From Deinococcus radiopugnans ATCC 19172 (GTDB lineage: Bacteria > Deinococcota > Deinococci > Deinococcales > Deinococcaceae), in the NCBI RefSeq assembly GCF_006335125.1, contig NZ_VDMO01000007.1, forward strand, positions 62,001 to 126,000: a stretch of DNA of 64,000 nucleotides, in the 5' to 3' direction. How positions within the stretch are numbered: position 1 is the first letter of the stretch; the number at the start of each line of letters is the position of its first letter. The notes beneath the pieces are model-generated. The model did no database searches, was not told the origin of the DNA, and was given only the letters and a program-made list of their open reading frames with translations. This document shows positions 12,351 to 21,039 of the stretch, one piece after another. The position numbers and the translations under genes were made by a program.

Positions 12351-12620
12351 ATGAAAACCCGTCAGTTCACCGAAGACCAGATCATCAAACTCCTCCAGGA
12401 CGGCAAAAAGGGCGAGAAGCCTGTTGAGGACCTGTGCCGCGACTTCGGGTGCAGTACCGCGTCCTACTACGCTTGGAAGAAGAAATACGGCGACACCAAC
12501 GCTGACGAAGCCCGCAGGCTTCGTCGACTGGAGAAGGAAAACGCCCGTCTGCTGCGCATCGTCGGTCAGCAGCGCCTGGAGATCGACGCGATGAAGGACG
12601 TCATCGGAAAAAAGCGGTAA
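12351..12620 (+). CDS. IS3-family OrfA (helix-turn-helix protein)
   Basis: 89 residues starting MKTRQFTEDQIIKLLQDGKKG. Residues about 5-55 form the helix-turn-helix that binds the IS ends (VEDLCRDFGCSTASYYAWKKKYG), followed by a leucine-zipper-like helix (RRLRRLEKENARLLRIVGQQRLEIDAMKDVIG). It ends GKKR-stop directly after the frameshift signal AAAAAAG. Confidence 0.93.
   Translation: MKTRQFTEDQIIKLLQDGKKGEKPVEDLCRDFGCSTASYYAWKKKYGDTNADEARRLRRLEKENARLLRIVGQQRLEIDAMKDVIGKKR
12608..12614 (+). other. Programmed -1 frameshift site A AAA AAG of the IS3 element
   Basis: In the OrfA frame the heptamer reads (GG)A-AAA-AAG, the classical slippery arrangement. The -1 frame is open across it (KKAVTPTQKRAVVRQL) into OrfB, so a fused OrfAB transposase would be produced. 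Confidence 0.85.
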
Positions 12621-12640
12621 CGCCCACTCAGAAACGCGCC

Positions 12641-13528
12641 GTGGTCAGGCAGCTGGTCGCGGCGCACCTCAAGCCCGAACGGGCTTGTGTTCTGGTGGGC
12701 CTGGCCAAATCCTCCTGGCATTACCGTCCACAACCGCGCCAGGACAGTGAACTCCGACAACAGATCCGTGACCTGGCCCGGCGGTATCCCCGGCGGGGAT
12801 ACCGCTTCATCCATGCCCTGCTCGTTCGAGCAGGGGTCACCATCAACAAAAAGCGAGTTCGACGCCTCTGGCGCGAGGAAGGCCTCGCCATCAAACCCAA
12901 AGTGTCCCGGAAGATTCGCACTGGAGCAGCGATTCCCATGCAGGCCGAATACGCGAATCACGTCTGGACCTACGATTTCATCTTTGACCAGACCCTAGAA
13001 GGCAACACCCTGAAAATCCTGACCTTGACGGACGAATTCACCCGGCAGTCCCTGGCCTTGCAGGTGGGGACGTCCTTCACTTCCTTGGAGGTGAAGGACG
13101 TGCTCCAGGACGTGATTGACGGGCGTGGGGCGCCAACCTTTCTTCGCAGCGACAACGGTTCTGAATTTATCGCCCGTGACCTCGGGATCTGGCTCGCGGT
13201 ACAGGACATCGGCACACGGTTTATCGAACCGGGAAAACCGTGGCAGAACGGCTTTGCTGAGAGCTTCCACTCCCGGCTGCGCGCAGAATGTCTCAATCAG
13301 GAGGTCTTCTATTCCGCCAAACACGCCCAGGTGCTCCTGGACGATTGGCGGGCGTTCTACAACGCCCGCAGACCCCACTCATCACTCGGCTACCGGACCC
13401 CGGACGAGTGTGCTGAGCAGGCCAGGGGGCGGCCTGCCACCCCCCTTTGCGGAGACAACACCGCAAATGTGGCCGTCAGTCCGTCCCCTGGGCGAGCAGG
13501 GGAAGCCAATGTTGTACCTTTGACCTGA
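12641..13528 (+). CDS. IS3-family OrfB transposase (integrase core)
   Basis: 295 residues counted from the GTG at 12641; most likely made as an OrfAB fusion by slippage at 12608-12614. The DDE triad is visible: Asp in WTYDFI, Asp in LRSDNGSEF, and Glu in FAESFHSRLR. The domain ends ARRPHSSLGYRTPDEC. The N-terminal part RYPRRGYRFIHALLVRAG is the HTH_21 region. Intact. Confidence 0.93.
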   Translation: MVRQLVAAHLKPERACVLVGLAKSSWHYRPQPRQDSELRQQIRDLARRYPRRGYRFIHALLVRAGVTINKKRVRRLWREEGLAIKPKVSRKIRTGAAIPMQAEYANHVWTYDFIFDQTLEGNTLKILTLTDEFTRQSLALQVGTSFTSLEVKDVLQDVIDGRGAPTFLRSDNGSEFIARDLGIWLAVQDIGTRFIEPGKPWQNGFAESFHSRLRAECLNQEVFYSAKHAQVLLDDWRAFYNARRPHSSLGYRTPDECAEQARGRPATPLCGDNTANVAVSPSPGRAGEANVVPLT

Positions 13529-13676
13529 GCCGAGTCTCTACTCGAAACTGTCCAACTTTTGGGGCCAGCCCACCGTCGTGTCCGGACCCGTGACGAGGTC
13601 AAAGCGCAGAACTTCCTGGGGATGGTGCTGCTGGCATGCATCATCATCCTGCTGCGCCTAATTTCCGGATGACCTC

Positions 13677-13856
13677 TACAGCAAATGACAGAATAGTTGC
13701 AGTGTAGAGCGAAGCCTGGGCCACTCCTGGAGCAGTTCGGAGACCAGCAAAAATTTGCTCAGGGTAGAGCTTCTTTTCTGTCAAGTGCTCTAAACGGCGT
13801 TGAAAATCATTCAACCTCACCTTACAGGGCACGACTTGACAGACACAGAAAATCAA
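13677..13856 (-). pseudogene. Small reading frame cut by the IS5 insertion (5' part)
   Basis: The minus strand reads MIFCVCQVVPCKVRLNDFQ...SLYTATILSFAV up to the IS edge. With the IS5 element and one TA copy removed, the frame continues on the other side (11532-11482) as WSGELVDKGGQHNANS and stops, giving about 76 residues. No family recognised. Base composition here is more AT-rich than the flanking IS. It may be a small cargo gene or a chance frame. Confidence 0.35.
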
Positions 13857-13958
13857 CTTGCAACCAAGTTAAGTAGGAAAGTCGATACATAAATGTTCTT
13901 CAACACATATACATACTTATTTCTCTGCTTATCTAAATAGCTGAGTAGGATCTAAAGT

Positions 13959-14548
13959 ATGAAATGCATGGCAGTGCTATCTCTCAAGGGAAGTGTGGGC
14001 AAAACCACCCCGGCGCTGTATCTGGGCGACGTCGCCTCCGCCCAGGGGGGGCGCATCACCGTGGTTGACCTGGGGAGCGGACGCAGTGCCTACCACTGGG
14101 CACGGCATGTGTCGCTGCCATGAGCCGTACAGCCTTGCCAGTTCGACTGGCTCACCCAGCAGGTTCAAATGGTACGGAAGAAGGGGATCAGGTGATTATG
14201 GAAACCCCGCCCCTGCCTAACTCCAGGGATCTGCTGACGCGGGCCGGGACGCTGGTTGATCTCGCCGTTGTCCCGGTGGCCCCGAACGGTCTGGACGTGA
14301 ACCAGTTGCGCCCCACGCTTGAGCCGCTCTCCGAACTGCAACTCCAGCAGCCCGAACTGGAGATCGCAATCCTCGGGACTCGCCACAACTCACGGCGACC
14401 GCTGGCCCGCGAAGCGCAGCAGGCCCTGATAGGGCGGCGAGTCCTGAGCCAGTGCGTGCGAGAACGGGAAATCTACAAGGCGGCCTTTAGTGTGCTGCCC
14501 ACACCACTGGGCGACGATCAGGCTGTGTGGGCGGAGTGGCAGCGGTGA
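13959..14548 (+). pseudogene. parA: ParA-family partition ATPase, broken by a stop and a frameshift
   Basis: Starts MKCMAVLSLKGSVGKTTPALYLGD, the deviant Walker A (KGxxGKTT) of ParA/MinD ATPases, followed by ITVVDLGSGRSAYHWARH. An in-frame TGA at 14121-14123 ends this piece. The frame then reads on through FDWLTQQVQMVRKKGI and shifts near 14185-14195 to VIMETPPLPNSRDLLTRAG, then VPVAPNGLDVNQL..., to a TGA at 14546-14548. ParA would have segregated the plasmid form; this copy should be non-functional. The gene overlaps the next by GTGA. Confidence 0.85.
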
Positions 14549-14781
14549 GCAGCCGTCCCTCGCTCAGTGCGGTCCCTGAGCAGAGCCAGGCAGCCACACC
14601 ATCGGTCAGGCCCAACCCCAGACAGACGATGGTGCAGCTCAACGTTTCAATTCCGGTCTCTCTGCGTAAGGCGGCGAGGCTCAAGGCCCTGCAAGAAGAG
14701 CGTGAAATTGCCAGCGTGGTCAGAGAGCTGCTTGAGGGGTGGGTTGGAGACGACGCCACCAGGGAGGACACGAATGTGTAA
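14545..14781 (+). CDS. Ribbon-helix-helix partition/regulatory protein, ParB-like partner
   Basis: 78 residues from the GTG at 14545, which overlaps the parA stop (GTGA) and so was translationally coupled to it. The basic N-terminus is followed by VQLNVSIPVSLRKAARLKALQEEREIASVVRELLEGWV, the strand-helix-helix pattern of CopG/Arc-type proteins. Small ribbon-helix-helix proteins commonly serve as the centromere-binding partner of ParA. It is intact although parA is broken. Confidence 0.6.
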   Translation: MSSRPSLSAVPEQSQAATPSVRPNPRQTMVQLNVSIPVSLRKAARLKALQEEREIASVVRELLEGWVGDDATREDTNV

Positions 14782-14909
14782 AGACACACGGCCGAACGAC
14801 GTGGGTGTCACTCAGGCGCTGCCAGACGATCCAGGTTTTAACTGCGCAGGCGATCTGCGAATTGCCGCGCAGGCATTTGCCCCCTGCACATGGGCACATC
14901 GGCGTCAGG

Positions 14910-15755
14910 ATGACAATGATTCTGCCTGACCCCGGCCCGGTGCCCCGCCCGTTACCAAAGCCAGGCCGCACCGCACCGCAACTCGCCAGTGAGGTGGCGT
15001 GGGCGGTGGCCAAGCACGGCGCGCTCACCACCCGGCGGCTCATCCACACATACGGTCCCAAACCACTGTGGCAGGACCTGATTGAGCGGGGCCTGCTGCG
15101 TGAAGTGCTCACTCTCTACGGCCCGGTGATTGGACTTACCGATCAGGGCCGCCTGCGCGCCGCCGAACTTAACCGCAAGGCGTCCAGCAACATCTACATC
15201 CCCTATGTGTCGGGGGCGAGTAGCCTGGCAGACCGAGCCTATCTCATGGACGCTGTACAACACCTCGAGCGATTGGGCTACCAGTGGGACCACTACACCT
15301 ACAAACGCGCAGGCCGGGTCGGACGGGCCGCCAGCACGGGCATCAAGCATACCGATCAGATTATTTGCACCACCATGCAGATCCCTGAACAACAGATGCG
15401 CGAGTTGCTGATCCATTACCGCCCACTGCGTCACCCCACCGGCAACGCCGGGTACCGTCCCGAGAAGCTCGGTTGCCCATCGTTGTACGCCACCGTGGCC
15501 CACGGGGGACTGTCGGCGGCCCGTGTCCGCCGCCTGCTGCGGGTTCACAAAAGCCATCTCGACGTTTGGCATTCACCCCTGTTGCTGGCTGTTCCCGATG
15601 CAGCCCCCCTGTTGCCTCTGGTGCGGAGCGTCAACAACAAGCATCGACTGAACATGGAGCAGGCCATTCGGAATCGTCTCGTGAGCCCGCGCCAGATCAA
15701 CCTGAGGATCTGCCTGCTGATCCTGCCGCTGCCCCGTACGACTGATGCAGGGTGA
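14910..15755 (+). CDS. Plasmid-type winged-helix protein, replication-relaxation-like
   Basis: 281 residues from the ATG at 14910; longer upstream starts give an implausible Arg-rich extension. The N-terminal region HGALTTRRLIHTYGPKPLWQDLIERGLLREVLTLYGPVIGLTDQGRLRAAEL looks like a winged helix with a closing beta-hairpin, as in the plasmid replication-relaxation family. The middle and C-terminus (SLADRAYLMDAVQHLERLGYQWDHYTYKRAGRVGR) are not recognised. The last 59 bases overlap the convergent gene at 15697-16395, which resembles the same family. The assignment is tentative. Confidence 0.45.
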   Translation: MTMILPDPGPVPRPLPKPGRTAPQLASEVAWAVAKHGALTTRRLIHTYGPKPLWQDLIERGLLREVLTLYGPVIGLTDQGRLRAAELNRKASSNIYIPYVSGASSLADRAYLMDAVQHLERLGYQWDHYTYKRAGRVGRAASTGIKHTDQIICTTMQIPEQQMRELLIHYRPLRHPTGNAGYRPEKLGCPSLYATVAHGGLSAARVRRLLRVHKSHLDVWHSPLLLAVPDAAPLLPLVRSVNNKHRLNMEQAIRNRLVSPRQINLRICLLILPLPRTTDAG

Positions 15756-16395
15756 ACGGCTTGTGGCAGCGGGGACGCCCGTCATAAGGGTTGCGCGTCC
15801 GCCAGAAATTGACGTAGTACGTCTCCACGCGCGTCACATGTGGCAGCTTCCCACCAGCCTGAAGCCGCTGCGCCAGGTTTATGACGGCGCGCACGCGACT
15901 GTGAATGGTCGTCGCCCAGAGCAGCCGGGAGTACCCGTGTTCCGCGAAGGCGCACAGCTTGCGCTCGACGCGTTTGAGGTCGTATCCCGCATCGAACTCC
16001 ACCGCCGCGTCCGAGGCGTGGGTCAGGTCAAGGGTCTGGACGATCTCGGCGTCAGGGTGCTGTTCCCGTGTGCGGCCTGAAAGCGACACGTGCCGCCACT
16101 GCTCTCCCGGGGTCAGGGTCAGCCGACTGCGCGCTTCGGCTAGTCCGGCCAGGTGCATCAGCTCTCGCGGCGCAGCACGCAGGGAGGCAGTATCCTTTCC
16201 AATAAAGGTCAGTTCCAGGTCACTCCCCGCGTCATTGACCCGGGTCCGGCAGGTGTACGTCACCCTCGGCAGGGCCAGCCCATCCGCTGCCCTCAGCAGA
16301 CCACGGCGCTCCAACTGGACAGTCGTCAGGACCAGGTCATCGGCCAGGGTCCGCCGCAACTGCGCCTTGCGCCGGTTCGGGTGAAGTCGTTGCAT
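15697..16395 (-). CDS. Replication-relaxation-like protein
   Basis: 232 residues. The N-terminal winged-helix-like part (RRTLADDLVLTTVQLERRGLLRAADGL) is followed by PDAEIVQTLDLTHASDAAVEFDAGYDLKRVERKLCAFAEHGYSRLLWATTIHSRVRAVINLA, which matches the closing domain pattern of plasmid replication-relaxation proteins (PDA...E.D.g......KL..Y......vlWvt...R). The -10 box TACTCT (16407-16402) lies 6 nt before the ATG, a leaderless start. It converges on and overlaps the previous gene. The molecular role of the family is poorly defined. Confidence 0.5.
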   Translation of the reverse strand: MQRLHPNRRKAQLRRTLADDLVLTTVQLERRGLLRAADGLALPRVTYTCRTRVNDAGSDLELTFIGKDTASLRAAPRELMHLAGLAEARSRLTLTPGEQWRHVSLSGRTREQHPDAEIVQTLDLTHASDAAVEFDAGYDLKRVERKLCAFAEHGYSRLLWATTIHSRVRAVINLAQRLQAGGKLPHVTRVETYYVNFWRTRNPYDGRPRCHKPFTLHQSYGAAAGSAGRSSG

Positions 16396-16616
16396 GAATC
16401 CAGAGTAGAAGCCTTTGATTCACTTTTGCTGAAAAACTATGTTTCTAGCTGATCTGGTCGGCTTCTTGCTGTACCGGAGCTGACGGCTGGATATTTAAAC
16501 AGTTTAGGGTTTTGTAGGAGGCTTTATGTGAAGCAGCCGTATCAAGTCGGATGAAGTCAGACGAATTCTTATACACTTCCTATCAATCGCTTGTGGACAG
16601 TCGTTATCTTTTAACC

Positions 16617-17054
16617 ATGCTTGCTTCTGAATTAGGCCGTGAACTGGGTTGGGATCCCAGTACGATGTCCAAGCGCCTGACCATCTATCTGGACGAGTCG
16701 GGGCGCTCCAGAAATACCTCACCTTACCTTGATGACCTGACAATCAAACATATACGGGAGGCCAATGACCTTAAGGAGGCAGGTGAAGCAAAAACATTTC
16801 GCGTGGCCGTCCAGAAAATCGTGGGGAGCTATACAGAGCCTGTACCACCGGAATCGGTCAAGCAGATTGAACGCCGCTTGGATGCCATTGAGCAGTCACA
16901 GGCAGGTCTGCACGGCAAGCTCAACGAAATGCTGACGGCGGTCCAGCAGATTTCGCTGGACAGTGGCCCGGAATTGAGCAGCAGGCTCACTGAGTTACTG
17001 ACCTATCTTCGGCAGCTCACGCCATCCGCCCAGGAAACGGATGGGCTGTCCTGA
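16617..17054 (+). CDS. Helix-turn-helix protein with coiled coil
   Basis: 145 residues from the ATG at 16617; an in-frame ATG at 16551 would add 22 residues. The later start is preferred because TATCTT (16605-16610) is exactly 6 nt before it. Residues 1-30 (MLASELGRELGWDPSTMSKRLTIYL) look like a helix-turn-helix; residues about 75-130 form a helical, coiled-coil-prone segment (SVKQIERRLDAIEQSQAGLHGKLNEMLTAV). It stands directly before the integrase, so it may control integration or copy state. Family unknown. Confidence 0.5.
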   Translation: MLASELGRELGWDPSTMSKRLTIYLDESGRSRNTSPYLDDLTIKHIREANDLKEAGEAKTFRVAVQKIVGSYTEPVPPESVKQIERRLDAIEQSQAGLHGKLNEMLTAVQQISLDSGPELSSRLTELLTYLRQLTPSAQETDGLS

Positions 17055-17135
17055 GCCAGTGGCCGGACTGTAACGCTGAGAAAAAACATACTGCAGGTGA
17101 CCGTCTGGGTTGCCCCGTCACAGAGGAAACAATGC

Positions 17136-18317
17136 ATGGGCAAACGGGCGAATGGCGAGGGCACCATCACGGCGCGCAAGAAGAATGGAGTGGTGGTCGG
17201 CTACCTCGGCGCAGTCATTGTCGGTTACGGAAAGGACGGTCACGCGGATCGCCGTTGGGTCAGTGGCAAGACCAAACAGCAGGTGGTGACGAAGATGGAG
17301 CGCCTCAAGGCGCAGCGCTTTGCTGGCACACTGGTGCCGGGGCAGAAGTGGACCCTGAGCAAGCTGCTTGAACACCACCACCAGCTCAAGGAGCAGGAGG
17401 GCATCAAACCCAATACCGTGCGCAGCTACCGGGACACCACGCGGCTGGTGATCGCGCCTTACCTCGGTCACATCGAACTGGAAAAACTCCGGGCGCTCGA
17501 TGTCTCCAACTGGTTGACCACCCTCCAACGCGAGGGCAAGTCGCCGCGCCGCCGTGAGTACGCGCTGCGGGTGCTCAAGATGGCGCTGCGTCAGGCGGAG
17601 CGGCTCGAACTCGTCAACCGCAACGTGGCGGCGGGCGTCCGGCCACCGCGGGTCCAGCAGCAGGAGATGAAGTGCTGGACCCTTCAGGAAGCCAATGCGT
17701 TCACAGCGTCCACTCAAGACCACCGCCTGCACGCGGCGTTCTACCTGGCCCTCACCACGGGCCTGCGCCGGGGCGAAATTCTGGGCTTGCAGTGGCGGGA
17801 CATCAACTGGCAGACCTCACAGCTCAAGGTCCGGCACAACCTCGTCGAGGTGCGCGGAGAATCCGAAGGGCGCATCTATCAGGGAAAGCAGACCGTTTCC
17901 AAAATCGGAGTTATTCTCCAGAGTCCCAAGACCAGGGGATCACGCCGGACGATTCCCCTGTCTCCCAAGACCATGGACAAACTGCGCGCCCACCAGCGCC
18001 AGCAACATCAGGAGAAAGCCAACGCCGCTGAGGGATGGACCGAGAGCGATTTTGTCTTCGCCTCTACTATTGGTACGCCCACCCATCCGCGCAACTTCTA
18101 TACCGTGTTCATTGACCTGGTAACCGCTTCGGGTCTCCCGCGTATTCGGATGCATGACCTGCGCCACACCGCCGCCTCACTGATGTTTCAGCGTGGCCTG
18201 CCGATCAAAACTATCGCCCAGCGGCTGGGCCACGCGAGTGTGGCATTCACCCTGAACGTGTACACCCACCTGTACGAGGAGCAGAAATCCGAGGCCGCTT
18301 TCGACCTGGACGATTGA
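17136..18317 (+). CDS. int: Tyrosine recombinase / integrase
   Basis: 393 residues from the ATG at 17136 (AGAGGAA upstream). The N-terminal arm-binding domain (MGKRANGEGTITARKKNG...WVSGKTKQQV) is followed by a SAM-like core-binding domain (LSKLLEHHHQLKEQEGIKPNTVRSYRDTTRLVI). The catalytic domain holds Arg211 in TGLRRGE, His340 and Arg343 in HDLRH, His366 in LGHAS and the nucleophile Tyr376 in NVYTHLY. All catalytic residues are present, so it is probably active and responsible for the insertion in tRNA-Lys. Unusually for an island it lies about 6.6 kb from the nearest att site. Confidence 0.95.
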   Translation: MGKRANGEGTITARKKNGVVVGYLGAVIVGYGKDGHADRRWVSGKTKQQVVTKMERLKAQRFAGTLVPGQKWTLSKLLEHHHQLKEQEGIKPNTVRSYRDTTRLVIAPYLGHIELEKLRALDVSNWLTTLQREGKSPRRREYALRVLKMALRQAERLELVNRNVAAGVRPPRVQQQEMKCWTLQEANAFTASTQDHRLHAAFYLALTTGLRRGEILGLQWRDINWQTSQLKVRHNLVEVRGESEGRIYQGKQTVSKIGVILQSPKTRGSRRTIPLSPKTMDKLRAHQRQQHQEKANAAEGWTESDFVFASTIGTPTHPRNFYTVFIDLVTASGLPRIRMHDLRHTAASLMFQRGLPIKTIAQRLGHASVAFTLNVYTHLYEEQKSEAAFDLDD

Positions 18318-18549
18318 GGAGGCCAGGCCGCTGGGCCGACCTGCCGGAGCCACCGGATTCTCAACGGCACCCACCTCTCAGACCAGGCAAAACGCGCAGG
18401 AAAACGGCAGGATTCACTCCCGGTAAACCGCAAAGTCACGAAGACTCTGTCCTTGCCAAACTACAAACTGGCCGCACGACAAGCCCCTGCGCCCTCCAAC
18501 TTTCTTGAAGAGCGCAGTGGCTGATCAGGTGTCTGAGCGGTCAGCTTGC

Positions 18550-20379
18550 TCAGTCTCCAGCTGCTGGACGTTCCGGAGCGTACAGACTGCGGACGACAGG
18601 TTCGGCCTCCAGGGTTTCCCGGCGGATCAGCTTCAGGATCTGTTCGGCACGGCGGTAAAGGGTCAGGTAAACCTGAGAACTCATCTGCTCGTTGTCGAGA
18701 AGTTCAGGCGCAACCAGGTGGCTGCTCATGCTGTGGCGGAGCTGGGGATTGACCTGAAGGAGGTCATTGAGATACCGGTACGGGGCCTTGTCACTGGCCC
18801 GCAGGTTCGTGCCTTTCGGCATCAGCACGCGGTTGACCACGCTGTCACGCACGGCCTCCACCTCCTCAGGGCGGTCCTGCTTGGCCATGGTACGGCGCAA
18901 GAAGGCCTGCGGAAACACATGGTGGTCCTGCAATTCCAGGCTTCCGAGAGTGCTCACCGAGAGCAGGTTGTCGCTGGTCCAGTCGCGCAAGCCCTCGGCG
19001 GCAAAATGCACGAGGTTGAGCACGCCCTTGTAGATCACGCTGCTGGCCGAACCGTAGGTGAACAACTGTTCTGGATCGCTGAGATTGGGCCGCATGCGCA
19101 GAAAATACGAGTGGTCAATCTGCTCACCCCGCGCCACCCGTTGCATCAGCCGGGTGTCTGTCAGGATCTTTTCATTGCTGGCAGCAGAGTAGTGTTCCGC
19201 GAAGGTGGTGGACCAGTACCACCAGCGCACGAACATCTGCTGCTGCTGGGTCATGCTGCTGTTGCGGCGCTTATCCAGCTCGAAGAAGAACATCATCAAC
19301 GGCAGCATCATGGTCTCGGACGGCAGCCAGCGGGGACTGACCATGTAGCGCTGTTCGTGCAAATAATCCAGGGTACGGATGTACAGCCGGGCCACGTCCG
19401 GCCAGTGTTTCTTGAAATCGTTGGCTGTGAGTTCACGCAGGATGTGGGTGCGCTCGACGCGCGGCAGCCGCTCGGTAAACACAGCCACAGCGCGCACCAG
19501 CAACTCGCGTTTGATGGGGATACCCGGATGACGGTCCAGCAGGTCTTCAAAGGCCTGACGCAGGTTGAAGTGGCCGTACAGTTTGGCCGCCAGGACATCG
19601 GTGAAATTGAGCTTGAGGCCAAGCTTGTTGTACCGCTCGAAGAAAATAACGAACTTGTCCAGTCCCATGTCGAGCAGGTAATAGGACATCAGGCGGGGCT
19701 CCTCGTAGAGGGTCTTGAGCTTGGGCAGCACCTGACGGAAGATCTTGAACGCGGCCCTCTCGGCGTCCACATCCCCCTCCTTGACGAGGGCGCGGCCATA
19801 GGCTGTTTCCCGGCGGAAATACTCCTGGACCTCGTCATCAAATGGCACGCCCTGCGTGTAGAGGTAAGCGTAGTCCAGGGGCACGCAGACCTGGTTGCGC
19901 AGGTCCTCGCCCTGAATCCCGAGTTCGGGGTGCAGGAGCTGTTCGAGACTGAGCTGACGCATGCCCTCAGCGGTCACGTCACTGCGCACCGTGAAATACA
20001 CCTTGTCGTGTCCCTTGAGGGCGCGGTAGATGCTGGTCAGGCGCTGCTGACCGTCCAGGATGATGCGCAGGCCAGAAATCTGACTGGCTGCCTTCATTCG
20101 CTTTTCGTCGTACAGGAGCCGCTCGACCTTGGCCCGGCTGCCTTCGCCCCGGCGGGGGCGAACGTCCACGCGGCGCAGCGCCATCTCAAAGTCCGGTTTG
20201 CCGTATTTCAGGGAACCGATGTAGAGGCCCTGTACGATGGAATCGAACAGCGTGTAGCTCGATTCGAGGTCCCAGGCGAAGTCGCGCTGGAATTCCGGCA
20301 GCAGCAGGGCGGGCGGGTCGGCGCTGAGCTGGGTCATGATCTGCTGGATGCTCTCACTGTTGGAATATTCGTGTGACAT
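18550..20379 (-). CDS. GmrSD-type DUF262/DUF1524 protein (likely modification-dependent nuclease)
   Basis: 609 residues. The DUF262 domain (about 15-250) begins LLLPEFQRDFAW (residues 25-36) and holds the diagnostic ILDGQQRLTSIYRAL with DGQQR at 109-113, which binds and hydrolyses nucleotide in GmrS. The C-terminal part contains DHHVFPQAF at 485-493 and later VVNRVLMPKGTNLRASDKAP, resembling the His-Me finger (DUF1524) nuclease of GmrD. Family members such as GmrSD and SspE act against phages with modified or unmodified DNA. It probably forms a transcription unit with the gene upstream (20458-21039). Confidence 0.8.
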   Translation of the reverse strand: MSHEYSNSESIQQIMTQLSADPPALLLPEFQRDFAWDLESSYTLFDSIVQGLYIGSLKYGKPDFEMALRRVDVRPRRGEGSRAKVERLLYDEKRMKAASQISGLRIILDGQQRLTSIYRALKGHDKVYFTVRSDVTAEGMRQLSLEQLLHPELGIQGEDLRNQVCVPLDYAYLYTQGVPFDDEVQEYFRRETAYGRALVKEGDVDAERAAFKIFRQVLPKLKTLYEEPRLMSYYLLDMGLDKFVIFFERYNKLGLKLNFTDVLAAKLYGHFNLRQAFEDLLDRHPGIPIKRELLVRAVAVFTERLPRVERTHILRELTANDFKKHWPDVARLYIRTLDYLHEQRYMVSPRWLPSETMMLPLMMFFFELDKRRNSSMTQQQQMFVRWWYWSTTFAEHYSAASNEKILTDTRLMQRVARGEQIDHSYFLRMRPNLSDPEQLFTYGSASSVIYKGVLNLVHFAAEGLRDWTSDNLLSVSTLGSLELQDHHVFPQAFLRRTMAKQDRPEEVEAVRDSVVNRVLMPKGTNLRASDKAPYRYLNDLLQVNPQLRHSMSSHLVAPELLDNEQMSSQVYLTLYRRAEQILKLIRRETLEAEPVVRSLYAPERPAAGD

Positions 20380-20457
20380 GGCAACCTCGGCAACAGGGAA
20401 TAGAGGAGTTTGCCTGGTCTGGGGAAAAACCAGATCAGGACGGGACGTAAGGAGGCG

Positions 20458-21039
20458 TCAGGTCAGCAACACTGGCAGTGCGGTGGCCTCGTCGTTCACG
20501 TACACGTAGGCCGCATACACCAACTGATCGGCGTTCTGGCCCACGAACATGAAGAAATGCTGCCGGTCGACCAGTCCCAGCCGGTGAGCCCGACGCAGCC
20601 ACCCATAGTGCTCCAGTGCGTCGCCGATCAGGTTGTCCGGGCGAATCATCCAGTGCCCCAGCCAGTCCACATCGTTTGTGCCGTAGATGCTCAGGCAGTC
20701 GCTCCAGCCCAGCAGGTACTGGGGGTCAACGGCCAGGAGCTGGCAGGGCAGGCCCTGCCGGAACTGCGGGTAGCCGGCATGAGACGCGTCGGCGATATGG
20801 GCACTCGTGCCCAGGCGCGTGCCGAAGAGTGCGCCGCTGCGGTGATGGCCGGGACTGTCGAGCATGCCCAGAATGACCCGGCTGGCGGTGTCCTCAAGCC
20901 GGACGTGTGTCGGGGCAGGCGCTGAAACCAGATCACGTTCCAGTGCGGGCCAGCCCAGAAAGCGCTGTGTTGCTCGTGGAATGTAGGTAGCCTGGCCCTC
21001 CTGCGGGCCGGGAGAAACGTCTGCGGGGTACTCTGTCAT
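20458..21039 (-). CDS. Uncharacterised protein upstream of the GmrSD-type gene, possibly JAB-like
   Basis: 193 residues from the ATG at 21039, chosen because GGAGAGGTGG lies before it. The segment RVILGMLDSPGHHRSGALFG followed by DVDWLGHWMIRP vaguely recalls prokaryotic JAB/Mov34 domains (E.GG.L.G ... GxWHxHP), but the metal-binding His pair is not conserved, so an active protease is unlikely and the relation may be spurious. It is 78 nt upstream of the DUF262 gene on the same strand, and so is likely a partner or regulator in the same defence unit. Confidence 0.45.
   Translation of the reverse strand: MTEYPADVSPGPQEGQATYIPRATQRFLGWPALERDLVSAPAPTHVRLEDTASRVILGMLDSPGHHRSGALFGTRLGTSAHIADASHAGYPQFRQGLPCQLLAVDPQYLLGWSDCLSIYGTNDVDWLGHWMIRPDNLIGDALEHYGWLRRAHRLGLVDRQHFFMFVGQNADQLVYAAYVYVNDEATALPVLLT

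Larger units (their letters stand above)
12267..13572 (+). mobile_element. IS3-family insertion sequence, 1306 bp
   Basis: Begins TGGTCTGCCCCCCGAAAACT and ends with the imperfect inverse (..TTTTGGGGCCAGCCCA). It is flanked by the 4-bp target duplication CCGT at 12263-12266 and 13573-13576. It carries orfA and orfB with an A6G slippery site between them, the layout of the family. Ends, target duplication and both frames are intact, so it could still be mobile. Confidence 0.93.
11964..13672 (+). pseudogene. IS5-family transposase, second frame (OrfB), split by the IS3 insertion
   Basis: The C-terminal half of the transposase runs from the frameshift region through MIMVDANGVPLAVHTCSARP and IGDKAYDSDGLDAEL to RTIAWLQSFR, ending at 12266. 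It resumes at 13577 as RVRTRDEVKAQNFLG and stops at 13672. Removing 12267-13576 (the IS3 element plus one copy of its 4-bp target duplication) restores one continuous frame of normal family length. Inactive as it stands. Confidence 0.88.
11535..13676 (+). mobile_element. IS5-family element (IS427-like), interrupted by an IS3-family element
   Basis: Perfect terminal inverted repeats beginning GAGGTCATCCGGAAATT at 11535 and ending with the complement at 13676, flanked by a TA duplication (11533-11534 and 13677-13678). Without the nested insertion the element is about 832 bp, normal for the IS427 group. It has two overlapping transposase frames joined by an A5G5 run. The element itself landed in a small minus-strand reading frame. 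Confidence 0.9.

Noticed and set aside
18505..20376. 623-codon plus-strand open frame opposite the DUF262 gene
   Set aside because: The minus-strand protein has recognisable DUF262 motifs; the opposite frame has none.
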